Of a DNA stretch of 64,000 nt, positions 22,707 through 34,746 are shown in pieces. The translations under genes and the position numbers were made by a program. Below the pieces are notes generated by a model. That model had not been told where the DNA came from. It did not search any database and saw only the letters and a program-made list of their open reading frames with translations. Location of the stretch: assembly GCA_020809705.1 (NCBI GenBank), contig CP085826.1:496001-560000 (forward strand), given 5' to 3'. Within the stretch, counting starts at the first letter, position 1. Each line of letters begins with the position of its first letter. The DNA is from Calonectria ilicicola. Lineage: Eukaryota; Ascomycota; Sordariomycetes; Hypocreales; Nectriaceae.

Positions 22707-25700
22707 TGTGCGCACGATGGTGAAATCGTAGCTGGGGGGCGTTAGGGACGGCCAATCATCAGTGCCGTTTAGTGCTGCCCATCTGAAGGGGGGTGCTGCT
22801 TGGTGGGATGAAGGCCCCGTTGGTATAACGGGCTGTGGTCTCTTTTTAAAAGATAATAAAGACAAAAGTACAAACCGACCGGTTTTGCGGTCTTATCTCC
22901 TTTCTTTTTCTCGTCCGTTGACAGCGGACCGTTGGCCGTTTCCTTCTTTGGGGAACTCAAAGCGAGGCCCAACATAATATAATGCACAATGCATTGAGGA
23001 ATGAGAAAACAAGCTTCGGAGACAACAACGCTAGCTGGGTAGCGTCATGGAGTGGATCACATGGGCGGATTATGCCCGATACCACCTTTTGGCCGATTGG
23101 CATTTCTAGTTACGGCGAGTTGACAATTGGAGATAATGTCGTTAGTTAGTTGGATAGACGAAACGGCAATTGACCCCGGCGTCACTTAGTTTTGGCTCTC
23201 CGAGCGCGGTCGGTCCGGCTGCAGAATGCCAACGCAAATCCTCTCAGCTCCGCGAAGCTTTTTTCGACTCTTCCCACCACTCAGCTCGAAGCGGCCACGC
23301 ACAGGCCACGGATGGTGAGGGTCCTGGGGAATTGGTCGGAATCCTACCAAATCTCCACCGGCCCAAGTCTTGCCACTCTGGACATAGCCTAGGCTGGAGC
23401 AAATCACTGACTTACTTGGCGAGAAGAGCTGGGACGGTGATTGGGTCTAGCCGTGGCCGCGAACCGGTTTTTGGATGTTCTGGCCCAAGGGCTGATGCTA
23501 AGTTCAAGTCTGAGGCCATACCATGCTTTGCCTGCCTGCCTGGCTTGCTGTCTTGAGACGGAACTATACAGCGCATCATCCATCAGCCTGAATGTGAAAT
23601 CACTCATCGGCAAAGTCTCGCGGAATGCAAAGCGTCAGGCGGCGAGCTCCGAAAAAATATTCCTCTCACAAATTGTCGCAATCCATGCTCTCTCGAGACC
23701 TTGCGTGGCCAACCATGGTCTGGCAAAGCTACCCACTGCGGTGTATAGGAACGGGGACAAGTGCCCAGAGCACCGTGGTTCATGTAGCTGCCAGACAGTC
23801 GAAGGCTGCATAGTTTAATTAGACGAGGAGGAGTCGCCTCGTCAGGTGAAGGCGAGTGCTGCATGGTCTCATGTGAGTCAGCCGTCTGTAATACAGCATA
23901 CAGCCAGCATACACGCAGACCAAAGGTGCCTATGCATCCAAATCTCGCAATGAGGGGCATGATGTTCGCTGTACAGGGCCCTGGTTCGGAGATTATCAAT
24001 CACCGTCGACGTGCCACGATGCTCCCCCACCTCATGAGGCTCAAGCTGGAATGACGCAGATGGCAGACGTGCGGGCGGTTAGTTACACGACTCTGTTGCA
24101 GCATGCACCAGGGCAGGCAGATTTAGCGCCGGCAGCCACTACGACCAGATCTACTTCATGGGTTTGCCCGCTGGCCGCAATCTTACATGCGCCGCTTCGG
24201 TCATCACACAGCTTTCTGACGTGTCCCAGGGCCCCAGTTACAGTAGCTGGACGCCTTGTCTCTCTGGCTGCAGGTTGCCTTTTGCAGGAGCCAAACAGAG
24301 GGACAGGGCCTGGCTCTGTAACGCGGGTATTAGTGATGCCCGCTCCTTGGCACGGGGAAACAAACTCCTGTGGCAACCCATCCGGTTTCTAGACTCTCCG
24401 GGTTCGTCCAATAAGGAAGGTCATCCGCTGATGCCGGCCATTACTGCCTCCAGCTCCTTGGTACGCAAATCACATCTATTGGTTCCGCCCAGCTGTAGCC
24501 AGCGCATACCCTGGTCAAGGCCTTGCCAGGCAGGCTACGAGCACACCACCCATGGCCCAGTCAGCTTCACGGTCAAGCCAAAAGAAAAACAAACCTGGGG
24601 TTCTCGCAGCTGAATGCCCCTCCTCCTCAGCGTAAGCTTTGCATACAGGGGGATTGAGGGCAATCAGCGAGAACAACCCATGCACTCATTTGTGGGGGCA
24701 AAGTCCCCAAAAGCCGGGTTAAAGCGAACAACTACCGCAACGTCATTGATTGTAGCCAGCCAGGGTGATGTCGGCCCGCGGATATGACCAGAGCCTCCGC
24801 TTTGAAGGAAGGGTGCTGAGGTTTGGGCTACAGAGAGAGAGATGTATGAGTGAATTCAGGAAGAGGACAAGCAAGGTAGGATTAAACTGTTGAAAGTGCT
24901 TTTTTTAGTTCATGTTCTTGGCCTGCCTTAGAGCCAAGCTGTCTATAACGGGATGATCGGTGGACTGATATTGAATTTCCAACGTAATGAGCCTGTGCCC
25001 CCAACTTTGGTTTTCCTATAAAGCAATCTCCCGCCTCCCGCCTTTGTCCTCTGCAGCTCGAGAAGTTGCCTAGGCACGGCAGTTGGCGAGACCAGCCACT
25101 GGCCTGGGTGACTCATGAAACTGAGATGCCATGCCTACGTCATAGCAATGTATAGATTCCTGCAGCTCTTCATTTCTTGCCTCTGTACTCACAGCCAGTA
25201 CGTGGCTAAAGCTTCCCCTGTGCATGAGGTTCTAGAAGGGCCCGGCTGCAGGCAAATGGTCGGCCCATTGTGTGTTGGCGACCCGACCTCACTCCCTCGG
25301 TTGCGCGGGCGCCAGTGGCCGACTCAGGATTTCTGGGTCAATCGGCCCAGGTCGCGCTAGTGGCCGAATCAGCTTCCTCGAGCGACTCGGCTCATGATGC
25401 GTTAGCGGCCGAAAAGCGAATCCCTCCACCAGTCCCAGTGCCGTAGGGTCCATGCACGCAGCGAAAATAAGTTCTCGGGCTCTATGAGAGGAGAGTTTGG
25501 GGAAAAGCGGGACGGAACGATTAGAGACAGATTGATGTGATTCATCACTGTATTCATCGATCTACGGCTATATGCAAGGATGCGTCGAACAGGATTTGCG
25601 CTTGGGACAGCTGAGTGGCTGCAGCCACGACGATGGCAAATGCAGGTAAATTGGTTTTTAGCTCGGTGGATCGTCGAATTACCCCCGGAACCCTGAATCT

Positions 25701-26385
25701 ACCATGTATGTAGTACAGTAGGTCCGTCTCCATATCTTGGCCCCCATGCTGTATTCGCGGGGGGGTGAATGAATGGCAGAAGGGAAGACGAGAGGGAGAT
25801 TTGCGAGACGAGGCTCGCTTGCATGCTGCAACCCCGTTTTCCGGCATGATTTCGAGCTGTCATGATGGTACGGTGCCGTAGAAAAAAAATGAGAGGAAAC
25901 TACTACGCCGTATGACATGACAATCCTTCTCACCGTTACTTGGCATGACCGGTGTCTATTCAAACACACTCGGCCGGGTCCACAAATGGATGCGGCGTCG
26001 TGAAAAGAAACCTCGGTGTGTAACCAAGAAGCAAATGCGATAGAAGTGACGATAACGAAAAAAAGTGACAGTCATCAGTCAGATATGCAGCTGTCTCGGC
26101 TGATGAGCAGATATTCGACATGGTACACATGCAGGGTAACGCCATTGGCGCAGACCGATTGGGTGGCGTGCGCAATGCCCTGCATCTACGCCCGAATAGA
26201 TTTTTGACCGGTTTCTAAATTCCATCAAACATGCCTCCAGCCCTTGGGACGAGTCACGCTAGCTACGTGTCTATTTCCACAGCCTTGTGGGTATAGGGCC
26301 GTCCGTGATCCTGTTGTCTCGACCGGAAGTGCATGTCTGTTGTTCTCGGCGTGGGAGCGCATGCAGCGGCATTGACCTCCTCGCA

Positions 26386-26409
26386 TGCTGCTGCTGCTGC
26401 TCTGCTGCT
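26386..26409. repeat. GCT/CTG triplet microsatellite
   Basis: A short imperfect run of GCT triplets interrupted once. It is not in a supported coding frame. Confidence 0.7.
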
Positions 26410-27356
26410 CGACCGGTAAGTTAGCTAGGTTTAGGAGAGGGTCCCCCTGCACGCTCTTCCAGATGCCATCTCTCTTTCCCCAGATGCCGACTGTAGCGGT
26501 CCCAGATTAGCGCGGCTGCCGGCCTCGCCTCGCGAGCCCTGGGACATGAAGCTGGAGCTCGTCCATCTCCACCAGGTGGGAACTCGTCCGTGACAGTCGT
26601 GTTGGTTTGCCAATTCAGGATGGGAATATGCGGGGCTCGGGACATTTCGAGGAACGCTTTTGAACACGGTGCCATGGCACTGGTACCTTGGCATTGGCCT
26701 GACTGGCAGCTTAGCGCGACTCGCGCCATTTTCTCCTGTTCGGGGCAAGCAGAATCATTATTAGTGGGCCAAAGGCATTTGCCAAACGTGGTGTCTCACC
26801 GATGTGGGAACCGGCCAGGATCCGAGGGAAGGCCGTCTGTCGATGGCTTGGGTGTCGAGAAAGGAGAAAAGAGGCAACATGGACGTCACATGAGCGGCTT
26901 GGGGGAGGGAGCGTGGACAGCCAGGTCCGCTTCCGGGTCCAGAATTGACGCCGTCAAATCCGGCCGAACCATCGGAAGCCGAGCCGGGGAGTTCGCCCCT
27001 CCATTGCCCCTCAGTGTCACCGAACTCTAGCAGAGCGAACGAACCGTCAATCAACGGCGTAGGTTAGCTTTAATTCTACTTCTTGCCAGGGACCAGCAGC
27101 AGAGCAGCAGCAATAGCCGGCGGGTGCACGGCCACTCAGCACTGCCGCCGGGACACACGCACACCACACACCCACGATTTTTGACCTGCTGTCGCCGTCT
27201 AAGTTTAAAAGCACTATAAACTTTGACTGGCCCTGGGGAAAACAGCGCTGCTGGCGCCCTGTCCAATCAAAAGGCCCAATTGTCATCAGAGGCCCCCCGG
27301 CTAGTGCTCGATGCTCGACCGGATCAGATCGGCACGGATATCACCGCCACTCTGAG

Positions 27357-27391
27357 GGAAGAGAAAAGAGAAGAGAAGAGAAGAAAAGAGT
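27357..27391. repeat. Purine-rich (GA/AGA) simple repeat
   Basis: Imperfect GAGAA/AGAAG repeat of about 35 bp in the region before the small hypothetical gene. Such GA tracts are common in fungal promoters. Confidence 0.65.
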
Positions 27392-27868
27392 GCAGAGGGA
27401 ATGTAGCTATGTGAAACGGCATGTTTTGGCCACCATATCGTGTTACCCAACGAGGGGGTGCCTGTCTCGTGTTGCACGTGCCTAGTTCAGTCTTAGTCTT
27501 GTTTTCTCTTCCCGCCGCCCTGTGCCATGACTCTTGGCCAGAGGGCCATTCCTTTCAGCTGCTTGACACACAAATACGTTAAATCCCGGTCCAGGTGGCG
27601 AGGAGACCGTTTGCTTGTCTGCATACGTACGCTCACCTAAATTTTACCTCGACTGCGGTTGCGTAGAAGTCGTCCTTTTCACCTCACCCCAGCTCAGCTC
27701 TCTCAATCTCGCACTCAATCAAGCATCTTTCCTCTCACACTGCGTCAATAATATATATACGGTTTTATTTTATTTTATCGGGCGCCGCTCTATTCAATTA
27801 CTCCAATTTATTTATTAAAGCATCAGTGAGTGATTTTCCCCCCTCATTCGTCATCGCCCGTATCTGAC

Positions 27869-28382
27869 ATGGACCCATCACCAAAGCTACTAGCCATGTC
27901 TCCAAAGTCAGGCGAAGATATTATCATGATGGACAGCAGCGATTCCAGCCGCCCCGTCTCTCTGGAAACCTTACTGCGAGAATATCTGGAAACTGTGTCC
28001 AAAAATGCGCCCAAGCTGGACTCTTCCGATTCAACAAAAAATACACGCCAAGAAACGAACCTGCTGGATGGATTAGGACAATATCTGTGCTTGGTCGCCC
28101 AAGCATGTTCAGAATTGACCGATGGCTTAGTGCTAAGCCCCCATCTCGACAAACTAGTGGTAAAGGCGCATGAGGAGTCGCGGAAGGAGACGCGGCTGAC
28201 CGACATTTCTCAAATCGTGAATATAGACATTGAAGTCACCAAACTCAAGTAAGATTTCACTTGGCAGTTCTACCAAGACGGAACATCGGAACGCTAACAT
28301 GACCGTGCGCAGTAATATTCGTACTCTTACAGAAAAATTCTCCCGCGACGTTCAAGATATTTGGAATGCCTCACCAAAGTGA
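27869..28382 (+). CDS. Hypothetical protein, about 149 residues
   Basis: Two exons, 27869..28248 and 28313..28382, with a 64-bp intron (GTAAGA donor, GCTAAC branch, GCGCAG acceptor). The open frame begins at a GTG, so I chose the ATG at 27869. The product is acidic and Ser-rich at the N-terminus (MDSSDSSRP), then mainly helical, ending with EKFSRDVQDIWNASPK. No domain is recognised. A GTGAGT right at the stop codon (28380) could instead be a donor to a further exon, so the C-terminus is uncertain. A CT-rich leader and an AT-rich tract (TAATATATATAC, about 27748-27759) precede it, supporting a real transcript. Confidence 0.5.
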
Positions 28383-31374
28383 GTGATATGATGAGGGGGA
28401 CACGGCGCAATAGGTTTTTTTTTTCATTATTATTTTTACTTCACACATTTTATCACACATGGCATCTAGTACATTAGCATACATTCATCAGCAAGATATT
28501 GGAAATTCTGTTAATAAAACCCATTTTTCAATTCATCGTCGGACCGAGCGAGTTGGAATAGTCCAGCTCGGGGCGGCATCGGAAATTTGGCTGTCAAGGA
28601 CAAGGTCACCAACTGAGACGAAAGATTTAACGTTTCTAGGCCAAGCTCGAAATTTAGCAGAGAACCCACACACAGAAGCCGAAGAACGGATTTTAAACCA
28701 CTATTTTTTTTGCTTCTGTGGGCATGAGTCGCTAAGCGAGCAACCCCCATCCTGTCGATCGGGACTGAATGGCGTAGCCTGGAGCATCGGGGGGACGCAG
28801 TGGCGACATGCTCGTTACTAAATATGGAAGTCCCACCATAGCGTGATCCATTGTGGCGATGTTGGGTCTCAGTTGTTCGTCGCTAACTGGCACGCGTAGC
28901 GGTCCCGGTCGCATTTCAATCAAAGGGGACTCAGAAGGCAAAGCAAGCAAAGAGAAACATGGCGCATTCACACCGCAAAAACTTATCTGCAACGTGGCAT
29001 GACGGGATACTTTGAGGTGAAATTTTTTTTTTTTACTGCATCTGCCCCTGATAAGCCGTGATTGATAGGTTGTTGGCAATTGCACATTCAGCAAAACCAG
29101 CCATTCCCAACGCGCAATTTTTTGATAAGATGTACAGTATAGGGGTCAATGGAAGAAACCATGATCGGCGATCGTTTCTTTTTTTGCATTTGCTACAAAT
29201 GCAAAGACAGTGAGCTGAAAAAAAAAACAGCAGTTAGCACAAAAGCCCCTTCAAAAAAGCAAATGCCATCTCATGACATCCAGCTTGACGGCCTCATGGC
29301 GTGCAAATACATAATTCAAATTGTCAAAAATTTTACTGGCCATCTCGCTAAGGCGAAACACGGGTGGTAGCCTCAACACTACCGTCAAATCCTGCAGAAT
29401 CTATCCATCTCGTCGGGTCCAGAAGACTCCACAGATGGCGGGATGGTTGCAGTCGGCCGCCAATCGACCAGCCGCCTCAATTTAGGAAAAAGCAAAAATG
29501 GCGTTCTCATCGAGATCGAGTTTTGCAGGCAGGATTTTTGCTGCGGGAATGCCCTCACCGCCGGCACTTGGGAGCAATCCCGGCACTTAGCCTTGGCAGG
29601 AGTAGCTGAAATGCACGACATCAAATGTCATATCGAGAGATCTCAAGAAGCCCAATCGAGACATTGGCGATCAATTGACTAACACATTGACATTGATAAG
29701 ACGAGAGCAAAGATTTATCTCTGGTAGGTCATAAATCATCATTCTGGTTCAGAATATCCTTGTCTTGAAAAATGCATTAGCTTGATACTTCTCGTTTTCC
29801 TGTCCTGTCTTCGGTGTAGACTACCCTTGTCACCGGTATCTCGAGGTGGCGTTTGAACGGTGCGCTAGGTCAACTTACCCTGAACAGGCGTGTGCATTCG
29901 TGGCATCAATTTGGTTAGCGGATCGACCGTGCTCAAACTCATCGAGGTGGAATTGTTCTCGTTAGAATCAGTTAAATGCCATAGAAAAAGGTTAGCTGCG
30001 CTGTGCTGATTCTAGAAGAACCCCACTGCCCGCCCGCCTTGGAGGCTAGAGTTTGACGTTTGAAGTGTTGCAAGCGAACCATGGTGTCTTCACCGAGCAA
30101 AAAAGCCTTTTCGCCTCAAAATACCCTTTTAGGTAACTTTAAATGAGATATCCACGTCATGTATTCCTGAAATCGCTAAAAAAAATTGCTCGGTTACATT
30201 GCTGCCTGGCATTAGTGATTAGCGTGGGAAACCAGGCGTTGGATGCAGTGCTGCATGCAGAGGCGTATGCATCCCATGAAAATCTGCGCAGCCTCGTTTT
30301 GAGGTCGCTCTTTTAATTTTATGCAAATGCATGGCCTGAGCTGCTTGAACAAATCAATGTTCGACTAATGCCACTTTTGATTAAAATTTATTCTGGTCAG
30401 CCAGGTTGCATAATTATCTGCACCACCCAAGTCAAGCGAATTCCCATGCAACTGGAGTGAAGGGCATCGAGTCTAAATTGGAAAAGGTACCACCGCAACA
30501 TGGGCATATATGGGCTCTCAGGCTACCCATCGCAATCCACTTTGCGAAGAAAGAATATGGTGGAGTTACTTGATGCCATTTATTTGAGCCTGGGGTGGCG
30601 GCCGGGAGCATTAATGCCGCCCCTATTCTCATTAGTGTTGTACATATAAAGAAAAAACCCTAATTGTAGTAAGAGCTAGCTGTAGCACCGCTGCGAAAGT
30701 AGCGTACCCATGTTATTAATTGGTAATTTCCGAAAGTAATCGTTGTTTGATCCGGATTTTGCCCATAAGGCAGTCGCTGCTGAACCAACCATCTGGACTT
30801 TTACCGAGCGTGATCCAAAATGGGAGATTGTCCTATTTAGGGTTAGTATGGTATAACTGTTCGGGATTGTCCACTGTTCGATTTGAGAAGTACATTTGCC
30901 GGCGTGCCTACCGCAGTGGACTGGATGTTGTTCCGGGCTTGAACCACTCAAGAACTACCATTCCTGACGCGAATCTCCACATTACTCCCGCAACATCTTA
31001 AGGATTTCTTTCAGTAAGCCACGATGTCGTTGCGGTTCATGTGATAGGTATCACATGAGATGGGGAACCAGGCGAGAAAAAGATCGATTTTCTTTTTGGA
31101 GACTGAAAAGCAATAAAAAGAAATATTTGACGATGATATATTTCAATCACATATTATTTTATAGTAGAAAATTTAGAAAGAGACTCATTTTACAAATCTC
31201 TTTGAGTTGAATTGTAGGTGGTGGGAAGGGATTACTCGAACGGGGCTGGCAAGGCAACTCTTGCGTCGCGATGACACCACACTTTGTTTCTGCCCTGCTA
31301 AGCCTCACAGAGCGATACGAGGGTGCTGACGTTCTAAAAATAACGGTGTGCATCATCAGGAGCGACGGTAGCTA
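28383..31374. other. 3-kb gene-poor AT-rich region
   Basis: No frame here has a domain or splice structure. Poly-T/A runs occur near 28412-28422 and 29026-29035. I checked both strands for relics of the downstream membrane-protein family and for transposon genes and saw none. Confidence 0.45.
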
Positions 31375-32515
31375 ATGGCTTCAATATTTTTGTTTGAGCT
31401 TCTCTCCGTTGCCAATATCTTGTGCACTTTTACTGACTCAGCACCTACCCCTCTTTGCCATGTTGTGCTAGATTTTCAGCTGAATGTAGGTGCTTGTCCG
31501 AAGAACTCATCGCAGAGGCTGATCCCTCTTCTCTATTATTCACGCGTAGCAGCTGCTTCTGGAGTTGATTATTTCTTAGACCCTTACAACAAACGATACG
31601 CTCCGCTCAATGATGGTTCCGTACTTCAATTTGGACGGGTGCGGCACGACACCAGCTATTTGCTACGACGACTGCAGTACGAGCTGGGAAGCCTTCTTCA
31701 TGAGAAATTGTTGCTGACCTGGTACAAGATGGTGCATACAAGATCGCTCAAGTATTGGGAAAATCGATCGAGCTTTGCACTCCCTGTTCAACATTCAGAG
31801 ACTCTTACGATAGTTGCATGAATTGCATTCAACAAAACGAGAATGCCGGGAGTGAAAGCATTCAAGAATACGTTACCCCCGAATTTGCCCAATTCTCGGC
31901 TACTGCGACATAGCTCTTTTCACTACAATTGGGTCTTTTACTCAGACCGACAGGACGGTAACCACTATTACATATATTTTGCCAGTTTCAATGGCTAGTG
32001 CGATATGCAATTCAGTTTACCCTTCTACAGTCGTTTTCAGATCCTCGTATACTCCGTCGCCAACGCAAACATCTCCAAATTCGACCGGAATACAAGACTC
32101 AACTAGCCACAATGGCAGCCAAGGTTGATTCTGCCTAGTATATAATTTTATTTGAGTTGTTGAAGCTCACTATCGCTTGGTTGGAAAATCGAATAAGGCA
32201 TGGTTGGCAGGGCCCGTAGTCGGGGCCATTGCATGCCTCACATTAATAATAGGAATATTGTAGTTCATAGTAAAGCGAAGCAGAGAAAAGTTATCCAACC
32301 AAGCAGACGAAAGCTGGATATATACGAAAGCCGAACTCCATGCGAATTCTCTACCCCCGAAGCTTCCAGAAGAAATTCAAGGACAAATGCTGCATGAAGT
32401 GGTTGGATCATATTATCAGCCTGTTGAAATGCCAGCAAACGAAGTGGTTGGAAGTGAGATGTCATGCACACCGGATACACGACGCAGCTCAGAGACACTT
32501 AGAGCTCAAAGATGA
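31375..32515 (+). pseudogene. Decayed single-pass membrane protein gene (fungal Cys-rich surface protein family)
   Basis: Conserved-looking pieces appear in succession but in different frames. A hydrophobic start (31375) is followed by a Cys-rich piece (DGCGTTPAICYDDC, from about 31622), which stops at 31715-31717. The next piece (DLVQDGAYKIAQVLG through SCMNCIQQNENAG) starts at 31716, one base shifted. Near 31895 the frame shifts again before GYCDIALFTTIGSFTQT. After a probable intron, a membrane segment (KAWLAGPVVGAIACL, from 32195) runs into TAG at 32261-32263. The same frame then continues past it as a cytoplasmic tail (FIVKRSREKLSNQ ... KAELHA ... VEMPANEV) ending at 32515. Cys-rich ectodomain, single helix and a tail with AELHA/EMPA blocks is a familiar layout of uncharacterised fungal membrane proteins. 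At least two frameshifts plus one nonsense codon make it a pseudogene. Confidence 0.65.
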
Positions 32516-33332
32516 TCTAGCTGACGTAATGTTGAAATGCTATTGTAATACCTTTAAAGTCTGTTTTAAACATTGTAACGAATTGACGGAGAGAAGAAGG
32601 AGAGATAGAAAGATATAGTGAGAGCAACTAGGATAAGTGATGAACACCGTGGTACCTCATTATATTTTTTTCTTAATGAACATGTAGTACAATGCTAAAA
32701 TTATTCGCCACCCTTGCAAGGGATCCGCAGTGAATTGCCACTTATCGATAAAACGACACAAGGCTGTGCCGTACATATAACTAAGTTCATGGTTTTTTGG
32801 TCACCCGAAAACCAAGCAAGGTTGTTGAATGTATTTGGGCCTGCCACCTTTGTGACTGTCTGGGGTCTCTGGAAAAGAACTTGATCCAACGCGCTATTTG
32901 TTTTTGCTTAGGCATAAGCAAGCTTAGTTACTCCAGAGGCATTGCAATAAACATTGCCCTGTAGGAAAAACAAATAGAGAGAGATATTAGCACAGCAGTA
33001 ATTTGTATCCTTGCGCCTGGTGACCTTGATGGTAAAAGCAACACTGGAAGTAAAGATCTTCTGTGACCTTGATCGATTTGAACTGCAAACTTTATCGAAC
33101 TCCGAGTATAAGAATGGTCTCCTCCTCCCGCAAAGCCTGATCCACACCAACACTTCAATTGCCAAAAACGCACTACAGTGGTCAACAGGCACGCACATCT
33201 TACATCAGAGTGGTTTTCGGACCGGATTACGAAAGATTGTTAGGCTGCCGCTATCTGTCTCATTTTCTCATCAGAGATTTACGCGTCGGACTGGCCTGAT
33301 ACTGATACCAAATAGCAACAGAGCGCTGCATA
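32516..33332. other. Intergenic, nothing recognised
   Basis: About 800 bp before the endonuclease/phosphatase-family gene. Short frames on both strands (32908-33198 minus, 33011-33355 plus) have no domain. Presumed promoter of the downstream gene. Confidence 0.4.
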
Positions 33333-34655
33333 ATGTTAGGTTTCAAACCCTCTAACATCTGGAGCCGTCGGCCCTGCTTAGGGTCAATTTTCTCTGTGAT
33401 GTTGCGACCAAATGCCAACCCGGTGCACCCTGCGACTCGTGCCCTGCCAGCCAACTACTCACGATATATTCACCCAATGACTAGAAGTGCTCGTATCCCG
33501 TCGTCCTTCATTGTCCCAAAGTGGATTGATCCATTTATACATCAAAAGGAATCATCAATCTGGCATAGGTTGGGTCATAGATCCCCTGGTCTGAAGCGTG
33601 GCAGTGTTGTCAAGATTGCGTCGTGGAACGTGAATTGGTCTAGCCCCGACCCGGAATCACGAATGAGTGCTGCTTTGGAACATCTTGAGCATGTATTCGA
33701 TTCTGGGGATAAGAATATGGTTCTCATGTTCCAGGAGGTATGTCCTTCTGCTCTGCGTGTCATGCTTGAGAACCCATGGGTGCAAAGCAAGTTCATTCTC
33801 TCGGATATAACTCCCCCAGACACCCCCAGACTGGTCTTTCTGAACGGGGATTCTGGTTTGGAAGAGTCTTGCAGAGAACCCGCGCCGTACTTTACCATAA
33901 TGATGGCCTCCAAGGATTTACCAGTCCTTGGTTGTTTCCGAATACCTCATATCACAAATATGGGTAGGGATATTCTCGCGATTGACATCGATACTTCAAG
34001 CGATGAAAATGAAAGCAGGCAGAAAACATGCATCCGACTGTGTACTACACACCTTGAATCTCTTTGGCGAGGGAGAACCTACCGCCAGGGACAGCTGGCC
34101 GTCATCGCCGACGTATTGAAACGACCCACAATGTCAGGCTACAGGATCCAGGCTGGTATAGTAGGAGGAGATATGAACGCGATCGACAAGTCGGAGAATA
34201 ACTATAATCAGAAAGATGATGTGAACCTCAATGACATCTGGGCGGATCAACAGACTGACCCGTTCATTGGTGTAGAGTCAACGGACAGTACCAGTGGGTG
34301 CACGTGGGGCCATCATCCGCCGCGAAGCGGACATCCCGCGCGTATGGACAAGTTTCTCTATACAGGAGCGGTAGAACCGGTCAAGGTCAGAGACTCACAA
34401 GGCACAGGCCTTAGAGTGGAATTGCTTGGGGTTGGGTTGAGAACCGAGGTACAGGCTTGGGAGCTCGAAAGAGAGGAGATTGAATTCCGTGATGGTAAGG
34501 TTCAGACAAGACTGCGCAAAGAGGTCGTGTCCACACAAAGATTGAACACTCTTAAAAACACCAGATTTCTTGACAGCTATACGGTGAGACAAAAGAAGCT
34601 TGACGATTGGGTTAGTGATCACTTTGGTATCATTACCAAAATCAGAATCCTATAA
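33333..34655 (+). CDS. Endonuclease/exonuclease/phosphatase (EEP) family protein, TDP2-like
   Basis: Single exon, 440 residues from ATG 33333. The EEP fold is shown by its metal and catalytic blocks in order: IASWNVN (about residues 95-101), FQEV (about 135), a THLESL block, GGDMNA (about 275) and WVSDHFGI near the C-terminus. This order and the TNMGRD-like central block resemble tyrosyl-DNA phosphodiesterase 2 proteins, which hydrolyse 5'-phosphotyrosyl DNA adducts left by topoisomerase II. Other EEP phosphodiesterases are possible. The first ~90 residues are basic and without a domain; they may be a targeting region. The stop lies about 90 bp from the 3' end of the convergent polyketide synthase gene, so the two transcripts probably overlap. 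A direct role in the polyketide pathway is not indicated. Confidence 0.82.
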   Translation: MLGFKPSNIWSRRPCLGSIFSVMLRPNANPVHPATRALPANYSRYIHPMTRSARIPSSFIVPKWIDPFIHQKESSIWHRLGHRSPGLKRGSVVKIASWNVNWSSPDPESRMSAALEHLEHVFDSGDKNMVLMFQEVCPSALRVMLENPWVQSKFILSDITPPDTPRLVFLNGDSGLEESCREPAPYFTIMMASKDLPVLGCFRIPHITNMGRDILAIDIDTSSDENESRQKTCIRLCTTHLESLWRGRTYRQGQLAVIADVLKRPTMSGYRIQAGIVGGDMNAIDKSENNYNQKDDVNLNDIWADQQTDPFIGVESTDSTSGCTWGHHPPRSGHPARMDKFLYTGAVEPVKVRDSQGTGLRVELLGVGLRTEVQAWELEREEIEFRDGKVQTRLRKEVVSTQRLNTLKNTRFLDSYTVRQKKLDDWVSDHFGIITKIRIL

Positions 34656-34746
34656 TAGCACAGCTAGGTACTGATCAGATTAAAAGAAGTATCACAATAG
34701 CCTTCTAAAATACCAATTCCGTATAAATTATATGACTTTCGCGTTA

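Larger units (their letters stand above)
22707..27868. other. 5.1-kb gene-poor region, GC-richer than its surroundings
   Basis: Between the divergent starts of a Zn2Cys6 regulator and a small hypothetical gene. Many short frames exist on both strands (the longest about 150 codons, 24158-24613) but none shows a domain, consistent codon use or splice structure. Simple sequence occurs at 26386-26409 (CTG/GCT triplets) and at 27357-27391 (GA-rich). The last 250 bp before the next gene is CT-rich, as expected of a fungal leader. It may hold non-coding transcripts or long leaders, which I cannot show. Confidence 0.45.

Noticed and set aside
24158..24613. 151-codon frame in the gene-free interval
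   Set aside because: No domain, no splice context, and comparable frames overlap it on the opposite strand.
26590..27030. 146-codon frame
   Set aside because: Low-complexity, no homology recognised, and it overlaps opposite-strand frames of similar length.
28459..28821. Possible third exon of the small hypothetical gene
   Set aside because: A GTGAGT does sit at the stop codon, but the following frame crosses poly-T sequence and shows no coding character.
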